64,000 bases of DNA from an uncultured Bacillota bacterium (GCA_927441425.1 CAKMKG010000013.1:62001-126000), one strand, 5' to 3'. Numbered from the stretch's first letter, positions 43,015-53,026 are shown. Numbers and translations are program-made. The notes: a model not told the origin generated them from the sequence alone.

Positions 43015-44946
43015 ATGATACTCAAAAAATTATTCAGTCCTGCACAAATTGGCAGTCTTACACTCACGAACAGAATCATACTTCCTGCAATGTGCACAGT
43101 TTTTGCTAACGAAGGGGGATATGTTTCGGATAAGCTGATCGATTATCATGTGGCACGTGCAAAAGGCGGCTGTGGCCTGAACATAGTAGAAATCGCCTCA
43201 ATACATCCAACCTCTGCGGTACCAAAGGTATTGGGAATCTATGATGACAAATTTATACCGGGACTTGAACAGCTTGCAAGGGCGATCAAGGAAGCGGGAG
43301 GAAAGGCTTGCCTTCAGCTCTGGCATGCGGGGAGACAGGTTAACAGCATACAAACAGGGATTCCGATTGTTGCGCCATCTGCGATCCCTTGCCCACTATG
43401 TCAAGAAATGCCAAAAGAACTTACAAAAGAAGAGATCCTGGAGCTGATTGCATCCTACGGAGATGCGGCGCAAAGGGCAAAAAAAGCAGGATTCGATGCA
43501 ATTGAACTGCACGGAGCCCACGGGTATCTGATCAATCAATTTCTAAGTCCTTACTCAAATAAAAGGACGGATGAATATGGGGGCAGTCCGGAAAACAGAA
43601 CGCGGTTTGCTATCGAAGTGATCAAAGACATCAGGCGTAAGGTGGGCGAGGATTATCCTATCCTGTTCAGAATGGGATCGGAAGAGATGGTGGAAGGAGG
43701 ACTGACGCTGGAGGATGCGAAGAGCATCGCACAAGCATTGGAAAATGCAGGCGTCAACGCATTGCATGTATCCATCGGAGTCTATCAGACAGTCTTCTAT
43801 ACGATTCCGACGATCGATATGCCTTTGGCCTTTAATGTAGATCGTGCAGCTGCAATCAAATCTGTAGTCAGCATTCCGGTCATCACGGTGGGAAGGATCA
43901 ATGATCCGTTATTGGCAGAAAAGATTCTGGCACAGGGCAAGGCGGATTTTGTGGCCATCGGAAGAGGTCAAATCGCCGATCCCGCATTTAGTAACAAAGC
44001 GAAGAATGATAATTTTGATGAGATTACAAAATGTATCGGCTGCATTCAAGGCTGCTTTGATGTTATTTTTGGTTCGGGACTTACACAGCCTGCGTGCTGC
44101 CTGTTGAATCCTACCGTTGGCTTTGAAAAAGAGTTTGAAGAAATCAAGACAGACAAACCGAAAAGGGTTCTGATTGCCGGCGGGGGACCGGGTGGGCTAG
44201 AAGCAGCAATTATGCTAAAGAAAAAGGGACACGAAGTTGTTTTATGTGAAATGGACAGCAAGCTGGGCGGTCAGTTTTTCATTGCGGGCATTGCTCCAAG
44301 GAAAGCAGAATTTACGAAAGCTTCAGAGAGTCTTGGACAAAGAGCAGTCATGGCCGGGGTCGATATTCGCTTGCAGACAATGGTCACACCGGAATTCATT
44401 GATGGGATGGACCCGGATTTCATTATCATAGCAACAGGTGCGGAGCCAATCGTGCCGAATATCAAGGGCGTTGAAGGAATAAACGTTTTTACCGCTCAGG
44501 ACATACTGAGAGGAAATGAAACCACCGGCGCCCATGTCGCTGTGATCGGTGGGGGGTTGGTGGGACTTGAGACGGCAGAGTTTCTTGCGAAGCAGAAGAA
44601 GAAGGTCACAGTAATTGAGATGCTGGACGACGTGGCCAAGGACATGGGCTTTATCCGAAAGGTTGTTACGATGCAGCATATCAGTGATGCCGGGATTCAG
44701 ATTATTACAAATGCAAAATGCATTGAAATTAGTGATTCTGAAGTGCTGATCGACAAGGATGGCAAAATGGAACGGCTACAGGAGATTGACTCCGTCGTGA
44801 TCGCTGTGGGTAGCAGATCGAACAACAAGCTGGAAGAATATTTAAAAAATGCCCAATATGAGTACTGCGTGATCGGAGATGCGAAACAAGCACGAAAAGC
44901 AATCGACGCGATATGGGAGGCCGCGGAGGTCGCAAAGTCTCTCTAG
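43015..44946 (+). CDS. FMN/4Fe-4S/FAD ene-reductase (2,4-dienoyl-CoA reductase / trimethylamine dehydrogenase family)
   Basis: 643 residues. The N-terminal old-yellow-enzyme barrel (about 1-330) has RIILPAMCTVFANEGG and ELHGAHGYLINQFLSPYSN. The Fe-S motif CIGCIQGCFDVIF...ACCLLNP follows at about 340-365, then the C-terminal FAD/NAD(P) module (about 380-640; VLIAGGGPGGLEAAIMLK, VAVIGGGLVGLETAEFLA). This is the layout of trimethylamine dehydrogenase, 2,4-dienoyl-CoA reductase and bile-acid or enoate reductases. Its position between PucR and the choline microcompartment makes a link to amine metabolism tempting but unproven. ATG 43015 follows GGGAGGG. Confidence 0.85.
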   Translation: MILKKLFSPAQIGSLTLTNRIILPAMCTVFANEGGYVSDKLIDYHVARAKGGCGLNIVEIASIHPTSAVPKVLGIYDDKFIPGLEQLARAIKEAGGKACLQLWHAGRQVNSIQTGIPIVAPSAIPCPLCQEMPKELTKEEILELIASYGDAAQRAKKAGFDAIELHGAHGYLINQFLSPYSNKRTDEYGGSPENRTRFAIEVIKDIRRKVGEDYPILFRMGSEEMVEGGLTLEDAKSIAQALENAGVNALHVSIGVYQTVFYTIPTIDMPLAFNVDRAAAIKSVVSIPVITVGRINDPLLAEKILAQGKADFVAIGRGQIADPAFSNKAKNDNFDEITKCIGCIQGCFDVIFGSGLTQPACCLLNPTVGFEKEFEEIKTDKPKRVLIAGGGPGGLEAAIMLKKKGHEVVLCEMDSKLGGQFFIAGIAPRKAEFTKASESLGQRAVMAGVDIRLQTMVTPEFIDGMDPDFIIIATGAEPIVPNIKGVEGINVFTAQDILRGNETTGAHVAVIGGGLVGLETAEFLAKQKKKVTVIEMLDDVAKDMGFIRKVVTMQHISDAGIQIITNAKCIEISDSEVLIDKDGKMERLQEIDSVVIAVGSRSNNKLEEYLKNAQYEYCVIGDAKQARKAIDAIWEAAEVAKSL

Positions 44947-45039
44947 AGTGAAAAAAAAGTTTGCTCCAATGATTTTCCTTGCTATAATAAAGCAATGTAT
45001 TACAGAATAATACGGAACCTGAAAGGAGCAAAGAAAACA

Positions 45040-45366
45040 ATGGGGTATTTATATTTAGCAATCGCCATCGTGGGTGAACTGATCGGAACCACATTTTTGA
45101 AGTATTCCGATGGGTATACAAAGCCGGTGCCTACGATCATAAGCATACTATCATATGGCTTGTGTTTTTATGTTTTTTCAAAATCATTGCTCAGCATCAA
45201 TCTCAGTGTTGCCTATGCAACCTGGTCAGCTGTAGGTTTGACTGTGACGACCCTGATTTCGGTTTATATTTTCAAAGAAGGCATTACGCCGGCTGGAATT
45301 GCAGCAATTCTAATGATTACGGCGGGAGTTATCATTTTGAATCTATATGGAACGCCGGTTAGCTAA
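45040..45366 (+). CDS. Small multidrug resistance (EmrE-type) transporter
   Basis: 108 residues with four transmembrane helices. The conserved Glu of the first helix is present in LAIAIVGELIGTTFLKYSDG, and the WSAVG motif region appears as ATWSAVGLTVTT. These proton-driven antiporters move quaternary ammonium compounds. SMR proteins are commonly seen in choline trimethylamine-lyase gene clusters, where they may move choline or trimethylamine. AAAGGAG 11 bases before the ATG; an upstream extension from 44995 is not needed. Confidence 0.88.
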   Translation: MGYLYLAIAIVGELIGTTFLKYSDGYTKPVPTIISILSYGLCFYVFSKSLLSINLSVAYATWSAVGLTVTTLISVYIFKEGITPAGIAAILMITAGVIILNLYGTPVS

Positions 45367-45413
45367 TGGGGAAGAAATACCAAATATGCTGGAAATAGTT
45401 ATATAATTATCCA

Positions 45414-45450
45414 AACAAAGGCGCGAGCACATCCGCCTTTGTTTTTATTT
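45414..45450 (+). terminator. Terminator after SMR gene
   Basis: AACAAAGGCG / CGCCTTTGTT stem, 10-nt loop, then TTTATTT. Confidence 0.85.
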
Positions 45451-45554
45451 GGACGAATAAATGTGCGGTTAATACAAAAATATAACGATAGTGCAATTTT
45501 GTAAAAAAAAATTAAAGGATATTATACAGTAAATTCTTTCGCTTAATGCCATGA

Positions 45555-45579
45555 AATCATAACTTGTTCGGTTATGATT
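45555..45579. promoter_or_regulatory. Inverted repeat upstream of the choline microcompartment operon
   Basis: Perfect 9-bp arms AATCATAAC / GTTATGATT with a 7-nt spacer, about 90 bases before the first gene of the operon. Candidate operator for the response regulator or another factor. Confidence 0.45.
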
Positions 45580-45670
45580 AAAGATATATAAAGATACTCA
45601 AGTTGGTCATTATTTTTTTAATTAATGATATTCTAAAGAAGCTGTTTAAATGAAAGGAGTTTTTTGTTTT

Positions 45671-46759
45671 ATGAACGACGTTTCAGGCTCAGCAAATGTA
45701 AATGCAGTTGCTGCGAAAAAAAAGTTATCATCTAAATTCTTCAAAAAAGGAATCACAGTCGCAATCTTATCCGGTATGTGCTACGGACTGTATTCCGCAT
45801 TCATTACGCTAGGTATGTCCAACGGAATATGGGCTGACTGGTATGGTGTAAACACTGCCGCACTATCGGCATTTGTTATTACATACATGCTGGGTGCTCT
45901 GGGCAGTGCGCTCAACGATACCATCAGTGCCATCTGGTGCATTGGAATCGCTACAGCGAAGGGAAAGATGGGAGATTTCTTCCGAACACTCAAAACCAAA
46001 CCGGGCAGAATGATGATGCTCGCTGCATTACTCGGCGGACCGATTGCAAGCACAGCATATATCGTAGCGCTGCAAATGGCTGGTTCCATCGTAATCCCGA
46101 TTACCGCACTTTGTCCCGCAATCGGAGCGATCATGGCCAGAATATTATTTAAGCAAAAACTAACTCCACGTATGTTACTGGGTATTGCGATCTGCTTCGG
46201 AGCTACGCTGATGATCGGAGGCACAGGTTTTCTTGCAGATGCTCCGGAAGGCTTGATGCTCGGTATCTTAATCGCATTCATCGCAGCCTTCGGCTGGGGT
46301 CTGGAAGGATGTATCGCCGGTTATGGAACATCCATGATAGACTATGAAATCGGAATCACAATTCGTCAGTGCACATCCGGTCTTTCCAATTTGATCATCT
46401 TGGTTCCTCTTATGGCTATCATGGCAGGAAACTTTGGTCTTGCTCCAAGTCTTCTCATACAGGCTGTAACAAGCAGCGACGCAATGATTTGGTTTGTCGT
46501 CAGCGGTTTCTTCGCAGTATTCGCTTACAGCTTATGGTATAAAGGCAACAGCATGTGCGGAGCTGCACTGGGTATGGCTTGTAACGGGGCGTATTCCTTC
46601 TGGGGACCGTTCTTCTGCTGGCTGATTCTCGGCGTAGTCGTCGGACAGGAAGGCTGGGCTCTTGCACCGATCGCTTGGGCAGCCGCTATTGTAATGGCAA
46701 TCGGTATCCTGATCATTTCGATGAATCCGTTAGATTTATTCAAAAAGAAGGAGGCGTAA
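45671..46759 (+). CDS. DMT/EamA-type permease of the choline cluster
   Basis: 362 residues with about ten transmembrane helices in two halves, an EamA-like drug/metabolite transporter. Recognisable stretches are ILSGMCYGLYSAFITLG, ALQMAGSIVIPITALCPAIGAIMARI and ACNGAYSFWGPFFCWLILG. An N-terminal cytosolic Lys-rich tail precedes the first helix. Start at ATG 45671, with AAGGAG 11 bases upstream. It lies 4 bases before the small gene of the cut operon, so choline or a product is a likely substrate (inference). Confidence 0.82.
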   Translation: MNDVSGSANVNAVAAKKKLSSKFFKKGITVAILSGMCYGLYSAFITLGMSNGIWADWYGVNTAALSAFVITYMLGALGSALNDTISAIWCIGIATAKGKMGDFFRTLKTKPGRMMMLAALLGGPIASTAYIVALQMAGSIVIPITALCPAIGAIMARILFKQKLTPRMLLGIAICFGATLMIGGTGFLADAPEGLMLGILIAFIAAFGWGLEGCIAGYGTSMIDYEIGITIRQCTSGLSNLIILVPLMAIMAGNFGLAPSLLIQAVTSSDAMIWFVVSGFFAVFAYSLWYKGNSMCGAALGMACNGAYSFWGPFFCWLILGVVVGQEGWALAPIAWAAAIVMAIGILIISMNPLDLFKKKEA

Positions 46760-46763
46760 ATCG

Positions 46764-47030
46764 ATGAAACCACTGAATTATGCGATTTTGAAACATTTTA
46801 CAAAGGTGAAGGAAGCTTGCGCCGAAGATGTTATTGAAGCATTAAAAGGCGAATACGGCAGTTTCAAAGCGTTGAGAAAACCTGCTGTTATTGAAGCAAT
46901 CATGACGGGTGAGGCGAACGGTTTACTGGAGGAAACAAGATTTGAGATGGGTTCCGATGGAGAACTGAGAGTTTACTACCGTGCAAATGAAGAAGGTGCA
47001 GCTACAATTAACAACTACATCAAAGACTAA
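46764..47030 (+). CDS. Small winged-helix-like protein of the choline cluster (88 aa)
   Basis: 88 residues, acidic, soluble. The N-terminal part (YAILKHFTKVKEACAEDVIE) and the middle looks like a small helical/winged-helix fold; no family is recognised with confidence. The gene is tightly coupled to the permease (4-base gap, GGAGG site) and is followed by strong RNA hairpins before the first shell gene. It could be a regulator or a permease partner. Confidence 0.65.
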   Translation: MKPLNYAILKHFTKVKEACAEDVIEALKGEYGSFKALRKPAVIEAIMTGEANGLLEETRFEMGSDGELRVYYRANEEGAATINNYIKD

Positions 47031-47060
47031 TCACGATACATTATAAAAATAAAGTAATAT

Positions 47061-47123
47061 TTTCTCAGGCAGGGCAGTAAAAATCTGCCTTTGCCTGAGA
47101 AATGAAAAGCAGCTGAAAGCTGC
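47061..47123 (+). promoter_or_regulatory. Tandem intercistronic hairpins before the shell genes
   Basis: A long stem TTTCTCAGGCA..GGCAG / CTGCC..TGCCTGAGAAA (47061-47102) is followed by GCAGCT/AGCTGC (47109-47123). Without a U-tract, these more likely set mRNA processing or stability than terminate. Confidence 0.55.
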
Positions 47124-47157
47124 CGATCAAGGTTCGAAAAGAAAGGAGAAGCTTGAA

Positions 47158-47454
47158 GTGAGATATGAAGGTGGAGAAGCTCTAGGGCTTGTTGAAACAT
47201 TGGGAATGGTACCTGCAATAGAAGCAGCAGATAAAATGCTGAAGGCTGCAGAAGTAGAATTGATTTCCTATGAAAATGTTGGATCAACGCTTGTCACGGT
47301 CATGGTAAAGGGTGATGTTGCGGCTGTCAAAGCAGCAGTAGAAGCCGGCACGGAAGCTGCGGCGGCTATCGGCAAGGTTACTGCCCATAATGTGATGCCG
47401 CGTCCGATCAAAGGCGTAGGTGACATTGTTTCTGTTCATGATATTGATAAATAA
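47158..47454 (+). CDS. BMC-H shell protein (hexamer) 1
   Basis: 98-residue single-domain BMC protein, which forms hexameric tiles of the microcompartment shell. Typical features are ALGLVETLGMVPAIEAADKMLKAAEVEL at the N-terminus, the pore loop YENVGSTLVTVMVKGDVAAVKAAV region and the closing HNVMPRP. The GTG start at 47158 follows AAAGGAG. The next shell gene begins 24 bases after its stop. Confidence 0.92.
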   Translation: MRYEGGEALGLVETLGMVPAIEAADKMLKAAEVELISYENVGSTLVTVMVKGDVAAVKAAVEAGTEAAAAIGKVTAHNVMPRPIKGVGDIVSVHDIDK

Positions 47455-47477
47455 TAAGGAAAAGGAAAGGGAGACAA

Positions 47478-47783
47478 ATGGAAAGATATGAAGCGTTAGG
47501 GCTGATCGAAACATTCGGGCTGGTATTTGTACTGGAAGCGGCAGACGCAATGTGCAAGGCTGCAAATGTTGAACTGGTCGGCTATGAAAATGTTGCATCC
47601 GGATATATTTCCGTGTTGGTACGCGGTGATGTTGGTGCATGCAAGACTGCTGTTGCAGCGGGCGTCAAGGCAGTGGAAGACATGGAAGGCGGAAATCTTT
47701 ACAGTTCCGTTGTTATTGCAAGACCACATCCGGATCTTGAAAAAATAATCGCACGTTACTCGCTGGAAAATCTGCTGGGTTAA
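47478..47783 (+). CDS. BMC-H shell protein 2
   Basis: 101-residue BMC protein. EALGLIETFGLVFVLEAADAM, pore loop NVASGYISVLVRGDVGACK and IARPHPDLEKI. Divergent from its neighbour in the pore (VASG against VGST), so its pore selectivity probably differs. AAGGGAG site 9 bases from the ATG. Confidence 0.92.
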   Translation: MERYEALGLIETFGLVFVLEAADAMCKAANVELVGYENVASGYISVLVRGDVGACKTAVAAGVKAVEDMEGGNLYSSVVIARPHPDLEKIIARYSLENLLG

Positions 47784-47825
47784 TGAAACCATCAAGATTG
47801 GATGATACAGAAAGGAGAGTACCAA

Positions 47826-49316
47826 ATGAATATTATTGATAATGATTTGCTCTCCATCCAAGAAGCACGAATTCTTGCAGAGGATGCCAGGGAAGCACAA
47901 AAAAAATTAGCGTCTTTCCCACAGGAAAAGCTGGATGCTATCGTCGCATGCATGGCAAAGGAAATCGATAAGCATGCGGCCGAACTCGCCAGATTATCCT
48001 ACGAGGAAACTGATTATGGCATCTGGCAGGATAAATACATAAAAAATCGGTTTGTCTGTGAATATTTAATGAACGGACTTTCGGGAATGCGTTGCATCGG
48101 TATTATTAAGGAAGATCAAACGAACAAGACCATGGACGTAGGGGTTCCTATTGGCGTGATCGTCGCACTTTGTCCTGCAACCAGCCCCGTTTCCACAACG
48201 ATCTATAAAACTCTGATTGCGGTGAAATCCGGAAATGCGATCATCTTTTCTCCCCATCCAAGAGCAAAGGATACGATTAGCAGAACCCTTGATATCCTCA
48301 TCAAAACAGCAGAGGAAAATGGTTTGCCGGAAGGCGCCCTGGCGTATTTGCATACGGTAACCCAGAGTGGAACGACAGAGCTGATGAATCATCCTGTGAC
48401 CTCTTTGGTCATGAATACAGGGGTTCCCGGTATGCTGAAGGCAGCACACCGCTCCGGAAAACCTGTCATTTATGGCGGAGCGGGAAACGGACCGGCGTTT
48501 ATTGAACGTACAGCCGATATCAAGCAGGCAGTGAAAGACATCATTGACAGCAAAACTTTCGATAACGGGATCGTATCCGCAGCGGAACAATCCATCGTTG
48601 TGGACGGCTGTATTGCCGATGAGGTCAAACGAGAACTTCAAAATAACGGCGCTTACTTTATGACGGAAGAAGAATCCCAAAAGCTCGGCGCATTGCTTTT
48701 CCTGACTGATGGCCGTCTGGACTCGGAAATGGTCGGAAAATCAGCACAGGAACTGGCGAAGAGAGCAGGATTTTATGTTTCGAGCAATGTCGTATTACTG
48801 CTTTCGGAACAAAAATATGTTTTTGATACGAATCCATATTCGAAAGAAAAGCTCTGTCCTGTTCTAGCCTATTATATTGAAGACGATTGGATGCATGCCT
48901 GTGAAAAGTGTATTGAATTGCTGCTGACGGAAGGAAACGGTCACACCCTCGTGATCCATTCGAAGGATGATGATGTAATCCGTCAGTTTATCCTGAAAAA
49001 GCCGGTGGGCAGAGTCCTTGTAAATACTCCCGCAACCTTTGGTAGCATGGGAGCTACAACGAATTTATTTCCCGCCATGACGCTGGGCAGTGGATCCGCA
49101 GGAGAAGGAATCACCTCGGACAACGTATCTCCCATGAATCTGATTTATGTGAGAAAAGTGGGATATGGGGTCCGCAATACGGAGCAAATCAAAAGACTGA
49201 CAGAGGAAAGAGATTCTGTTTGTCAGGCAGCACAGCAGCCGGAGTTCAATCAGGAAAACAGGAAGATGCTGCAGCGTATTTTAGAAACTGTTATTGAAGA
49301 ACTGAAAGAAAAATAA
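47826..49316 (+). CDS. Aldehyde dehydrogenase homologue without the catalytic cysteine
   Basis: 496 residues of the CoA-acylating aldehyde dehydrogenase family (EutE/PduP/AdhE-like). The catalytic segment reads KTFDNGIVSAAEQSIVV, so Ser251 (codon TCC, 48576-48578) replaces the cysteine that forms the thioester; the paralogue at 59230 has Cys251. The NAD-binding region (IGVIVALCPATSPVST) is diverged but present. The N-terminal helix (LLSIQEARILAEDAREAQ) looks like an encapsulation peptide. Start at ATG 47826, with AAAGGAG 8 bases upstream. It is probably a structural or regulatory partner rather than an enzyme. Confidence 0.88.
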   Translation: MNIIDNDLLSIQEARILAEDAREAQKKLASFPQEKLDAIVACMAKEIDKHAAELARLSYEETDYGIWQDKYIKNRFVCEYLMNGLSGMRCIGIIKEDQTNKTMDVGVPIGVIVALCPATSPVSTTIYKTLIAVKSGNAIIFSPHPRAKDTISRTLDILIKTAEENGLPEGALAYLHTVTQSGTTELMNHPVTSLVMNTGVPGMLKAAHRSGKPVIYGGAGNGPAFIERTADIKQAVKDIIDSKTFDNGIVSAAEQSIVVDGCIADEVKRELQNNGAYFMTEEESQKLGALLFLTDGRLDSEMVGKSAQELAKRAGFYVSSNVVLLLSEQKYVFDTNPYSKEKLCPVLAYYIEDDWMHACEKCIELLLTEGNGHTLVIHSKDDDVIRQFILKKPVGRVLVNTPATFGSMGATTNLFPAMTLGSGSAGEGITSDNVSPMNLIYVRKVGYGVRNTEQIKRLTEERDSVCQAAQQPEFNQENRKMLQRILETVIEELKEK

Positions 49317-49385
49317 CAGGGTACGCAGCATGGTGAAATAGATTCAGACGTGATGTCTGAAATAATGAAGAAAGAGGTAAGAACT

Positions 49386-51929
49386 TTGGATATTCGTGAG
49401 TTTTCAAACAAATTAGCAGAAGCAACACAAAACATGTCTGCTGAAGAACGAGCATCTTTAATCAAGATGTTTGAAAGTGTTTCCAAAGAAATCGCAAAAG
49501 AAGAACCCAAAAGCAATGCAAGCTATACCGCTCCAAGCGGCACTGGAGTTCCCGACGGAATAACAGAACGTCTGGCAAAGCTGAAGGAAACCTATTTGAA
49601 GCATGTCCCATCCATCACAACCTATCGTGCAAGAGCAATCACAAAGATTGCAAAGGAAAATCCCGGCATGCCGAAGATCATGCTGCGTGCGAAGTGTTTC
49701 CGCTATTGTTGTGAAACCGCGCCTTTGGTGATCCAGGAAAATGAACTGATTGTCGGGGCTCCTTGCGGAGCACCGAGAGCCGGAGCATTTTCTCCGGACA
49801 TTGCTTGGAGATGGATGGCAGATGAAATTGATGCCATTGGTACCCGTGCCCAGGATCCGTTCTATATCTCAGAAGAAGACAAGAAGTTCATGAAAGAGGA
49901 GCTGTTCCCATTCTGGCAGGGGAAATCCGTAGACGAATATTGCGAAGACCAGTATCGTGAAGCCGGACTCTGGGAGCTTTCCGGAGAATCCTTCGTGTCC
50001 GACTGCTCATACCATGCAGTAAACGGCGGCGGAGATTCTAATCCTGGCTACGACGTCATTCTTATGAAAAAAGGTATGTTGGATATTCAGCAGGAAGCCA
50101 GGGACCATCTGGAAAAATTGCATTATGAAAACCCCGATGACATAGAAAAGATTTATTTCTACAAATCCATTATCGATACAACCGAAGGCATTATGATTTA
50201 TGCAAAGCGTCTGTCCGACTATGCTGCGGAGCTTGCTTCAAAGGAAACAAATCAAAAGCGCAAGGCAGAGCTTCAGAAGATCTCGGAGATCAATGCATGG
50301 GTTCCGGCGCATAAGCCAAGAACCTACTGGGAAGCAATACAGTCCGTCTGGACCATCGAATCTCTGTTGGTCGTGGAAGAAAATCAGACAGGAATGTCCA
50401 TTGGCCGTGTTGACCAATATATGTATCCGTACTACAAGGCTGACATTGAAGCAGGCCGTATGAATGACTTTGAAGCCTTTGAGCTCTCCGGCTGTATGCT
50501 GATCAAAATGTCGGAAATGATGTGGGTAACAAGTGAGAATGGCTCTAAGTTCTTTGCAGGATATCAGCCATTCGTAAATATGTGTGTTGGCGGGATTACC
50601 CGTGAAGGTCGGGATGCGACCAATGAACTTACATATCTTCTGATGGATGCTGTGCGCCTCGTTAAAATTTATCAGCCATCGCTGGCATGCCGGATCCACA
50701 ATAAGTCTCCTCATAAATACATGAAGAAAATCGTAGATGTGGTTCGTTCCGGTATGGGTTTTCCTGCGTGCCACTTCGATGATGCGCACATTAAGATGAT
50801 GCTGGCCAAGGGCGTTTCCATTGAAGATGCCCGCGACTACTGCTTAATGGGCTGCGTAGAGCCTCAAAAATCAGGCCGCCTCTATCAGTGGACATCCACC
50901 GCTTATACCCAGTGGCCGATCTGTATTGAGACGACACTGAACCACGGCGTTCCACTCTGGTACGGTAAGCCGGTCACACCAGACTCAGGAGATCTGTGCC
51001 AGTACAAGACCTTTGAAGAATTCGATGCAGCAGTAAAAGAGCAGATTAAGTGGGTAACGAAGTGGACCAGCGTAGCTACCGTAATTTCGCAGCGTGTCCA
51101 CAGAGAGCTTGCACCAAAGCCTTTGATGTCCATCATGTTTGAAGGTTGTATGGAATCAGCCAGGGACGTAGCCGCCGGCGGTGCAATGTATAACTTCGGT
51201 CCTGGAGTCATATGGTCCGGTCTTGCAACGTATGCTGACTCCATGGCTGCAATCAAGAAACTTGTATTCGATGACAAGAAATATACGCTGGAACAGCTCA
51301 ATACAGCATTGAAAGCTGACTTTGTCGGATATGATCAGATCAAAGCGGATTGTCTGGCAGCGCCAAAGTATGGCAATGATGATGACTATGCAGATCTGAT
51401 TGCTGCGGATTTGATTAACTTTACCGAGATGGATCACAGAAAGTACAAGACGTTATACTCTGTACTGAGCCATGGAACCTTGTCCATTTCAAACAATACT
51501 CCATTCGGTCAGCTGACCGGTGCATCCGCCAATGGAAGAAAAGCTTGGATGCCGTTATCCGATGGAATCAGCCCGTCGCAGGGTGCTGACTACAAAGGAC
51601 CGACAGCCATCATCAAATCTGTTTCCAAGATGGCGGTAGACAATATGAACATCGGTCAAGTACACAACTTCAAGATCATGGCCGGCCTTCTGGACACCCA
51701 GGAAGGTGAAGATAGCATCATTACGCTGCTTCGGACCGCATGCGCATTCGGAAACGGTGAAATGCAGTTCAACTATCTGGACAATGATACGTTGCTTGAA
51801 GCACAGGAGAATCCGGAAAATTTCCGTGACTTGATTGTTCGTGTAGCCGGATACAGCGCATTCTTTGTCGAACTCTGCAAGGATGTTCAGGACGAAATTA
51901 TCAGCAGAACCATGCTGACGAAACTGTAA
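49386..51929 (+). CDS. cutC: Choline trimethylamine-lyase (glycyl radical enzyme)
   Basis: 847 residues. It cleaves choline to trimethylamine and acetaldehyde inside the microcompartment. Active-site Cys490 and Glu492 lie in [14 protein letters not shown], and the glycyl radical site is Gly822 in [11 protein letters not shown]. The segment [15 protein letters not shown], in the choline pocket, matches CutC rather than diol dehydratases. I chose the TTG at 49386 (after AAGAGGT) because the protein then begins [13 protein letters not shown], matching the N-terminus remembered for Desulfovibrio CutC; the first 50 residues form the short encapsulation-type extension of type I CutC. Confidence 0.97.
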   Translation: MDIREFSNKLAEATQNMSAEERASLIKMFESVSKEIAKEEPKSNASYTAPSGTGVPDGITERLAKLKETYLKHVPSITTYRARAITKIAKENPGMPKIMLRAKCFRYCCETAPLVIQENELIVGAPCGAPRAGAFSPDIAWRWMADEIDAIGTRAQDPFYISEEDKKFMKEELFPFWQGKSVDEYCEDQYREAGLWELSGESFVSDCSYHAVNGGGDSNPGYDVILMKKGMLDIQQEARDHLEKLHYENPDDIEKIYFYKSIIDTTEGIMIYAKRLSDYAAELASKETNQKRKAELQKISEINAWVPAHKPRTYWEAIQSVWTIESLLVVEENQTGMSIGRVDQYMYPYYKADIEAGRMNDFEAFELSGCMLIKMSEMMWVTSENGSKFFAGYQPFVNMCVGGITREGRDATNELTYLLMDAVRLVKIYQPSLACRIHNKSPHKYMKKIVDVVRSGMGFPACHFDDAHIKMMLAKGVSIEDARDYCLMGCVEPQKSGRLYQWTSTAYTQWPICIETTLNHGVPLWYGKPVTPDSGDLCQYKTFEEFDAAVKEQIKWVTKWTSVATVISQRVHRELAPKPLMSIMFEGCMESARDVAAGGAMYNFGPGVIWSGLATYADSMAAIKKLVFDDKKYTLEQLNTALKADFVGYDQIKADCLAAPKYGNDDDYADLIAADLINFTEMDHRKYKTLYSVLSHGTLSISNNTPFGQLTGASANGRKAWMPLSDGISPSQGADYKGPTAIIKSVSKMAVDNMNIGQVHNFKIMAGLLDTQEGEDSIITLLRTACAFGNGEMQFNYLDNDTLLEAQENPENFRDLIVRVAGYSAFFVELCKDVQDEIISRTMLTKL

Positions 51930-51968
51930 AAATTTAATTTCAGTAATAAAAGTAAAAAGAGGCGTCCG

Positions 51969-52020
51969 GAGGGAGGAATACTCCCTCTGGGCGGGAACCT
52001 TGTTGACCGGGAGTCCCCAG
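51969..52020 (+). promoter_or_regulatory. Intercistronic structure between cutC and cutD
   Basis: GAGGGAG GAATA CTCCCTC hairpin (51969-51987) overlapping a wider CTGGG...CCCAG pairing that ends at 52020. Probably sets the ratio of lyase to activase. Confidence 0.5.
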
Positions 52021-52044
52021 AGAAATAACAGGAGATTTGGCAGT

Positions 52045-53007
52045 ATGAGCAACAATACAAAGACAGGAAGCATTGAACGAAAAGCATTGATTGCCAATGT
52101 TCAGAAATATAATATGCACGATGGCCCTGGTGTCAGGACACTGGTATTTTTCAAAGGCTGTCCTTTGCGCTGCAAGTGGTGCTCCAATCCTGAGAGTCTG
52201 GAGAAGAAATACAACGTTATGTATAAAAGAAGCGCATGTATTGATTGCGGTGCCTGTGTTCCTGTTTGCCCTGTGGGCATTCATTTCATATCCAAAGCCA
52301 CAGGAATTCATGAAATCAACCGAGAGATTGAATGTATCGGCTGCAGAAAGTGTGAAAAGGCCTGTCCCGAATCTGCCTTGTCGATTTCCGGTGAGTTGAA
52401 AACCATTTCAGAGCTGCTGGAGATCATCGAGGAAGACCGGATGTTTTATGACCTATCAGGCGGCGGTGTCACCGTCGGTGGAGGGGATCCGATGCTGCAA
52501 CATGACGCGGTAACGAATCTGCTTGCAGCCTGCAAGCAAAATGGGATCAATACGGCGGTAGAAACCTCGGGTTACGCGAGAACGGAAGTATTGCTCAAGA
52601 TAGCTGAGTTCACGGATTTGTTTCTATATGATATCAAACAAATTGATACACAGAAGCATAACGAACTGACAGGAGTTCGAAATGATCAGATATTAAAAAA
52701 CTTAACGGAGCTGATCCACAGAAGATACAACGTAAAGATCAGAATGCCGCTATTGAAGGGTCTCAATGACAGCCCAAAGGAGATCCAGGGAGTGATCGAT
52801 TTTCTGTTGCCATTCCGTGACTGCAAGAACTTTAAAGGGATCGATCTGCTGCCCTATCACAAATTGGGCGTCAATAAATACAATCAGTTAGGGATGGATT
52901 ATCCGCTGGAGGAAGTGCCTGACTCATCGCCGGACAGCGAAGCGCTGAAAAAAATAGAAGCGATGTTCAAGGAGCATAATTTCCAGGTTCAGATCCTAAG
53001 CCATTGA
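52045..53007 (+). CDS. cutD: Choline trimethylamine-lyase activating enzyme (radical SAM)
   Basis: 320 residues. The radical SAM motif [13 protein letters not shown] (CxxxCxxC) near residue 45 binds the SAM-cleaving cluster. The inserted ferredoxin domain has two CxxCxxCxxxCP sets ([14 protein letters not shown] and [14 protein letters not shown]). This matches glycyl-radical activases that generate the Gly822 radical of CutC. ATG at 52045 has AGGAG 11 bases upstream; the reading from 52000 adds 15 unsupported residues. Directly follows cutC. Confidence 0.95.
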   Translation: MSNNTKTGSIERKALIANVQKYNMHDGPGVRTLVFFKGCPLRCKWCSNPESLEKKYNVMYKRSACIDCGACVPVCPVGIHFISKATGIHEINREIECIGCRKCEKACPESALSISGELKTISELLEIIEEDRMFYDLSGGGVTVGGGDPMLQHDAVTNLLAACKQNGINTAVETSGYARTEVLLKIAEFTDLFLYDIKQIDTQKHNELTGVRNDQILKNLTELIHRRYNVKIRMPLLKGLNDSPKEIQGVIDFLLPFRDCKNFKGIDLLPYHKLGVNKYNQLGMDYPLEEVPDSSPDSEALKKIEAMFKEHNFQVQILSH

Positions 53008-53026
53008 TCAGAGAAAGGAATTTCAC

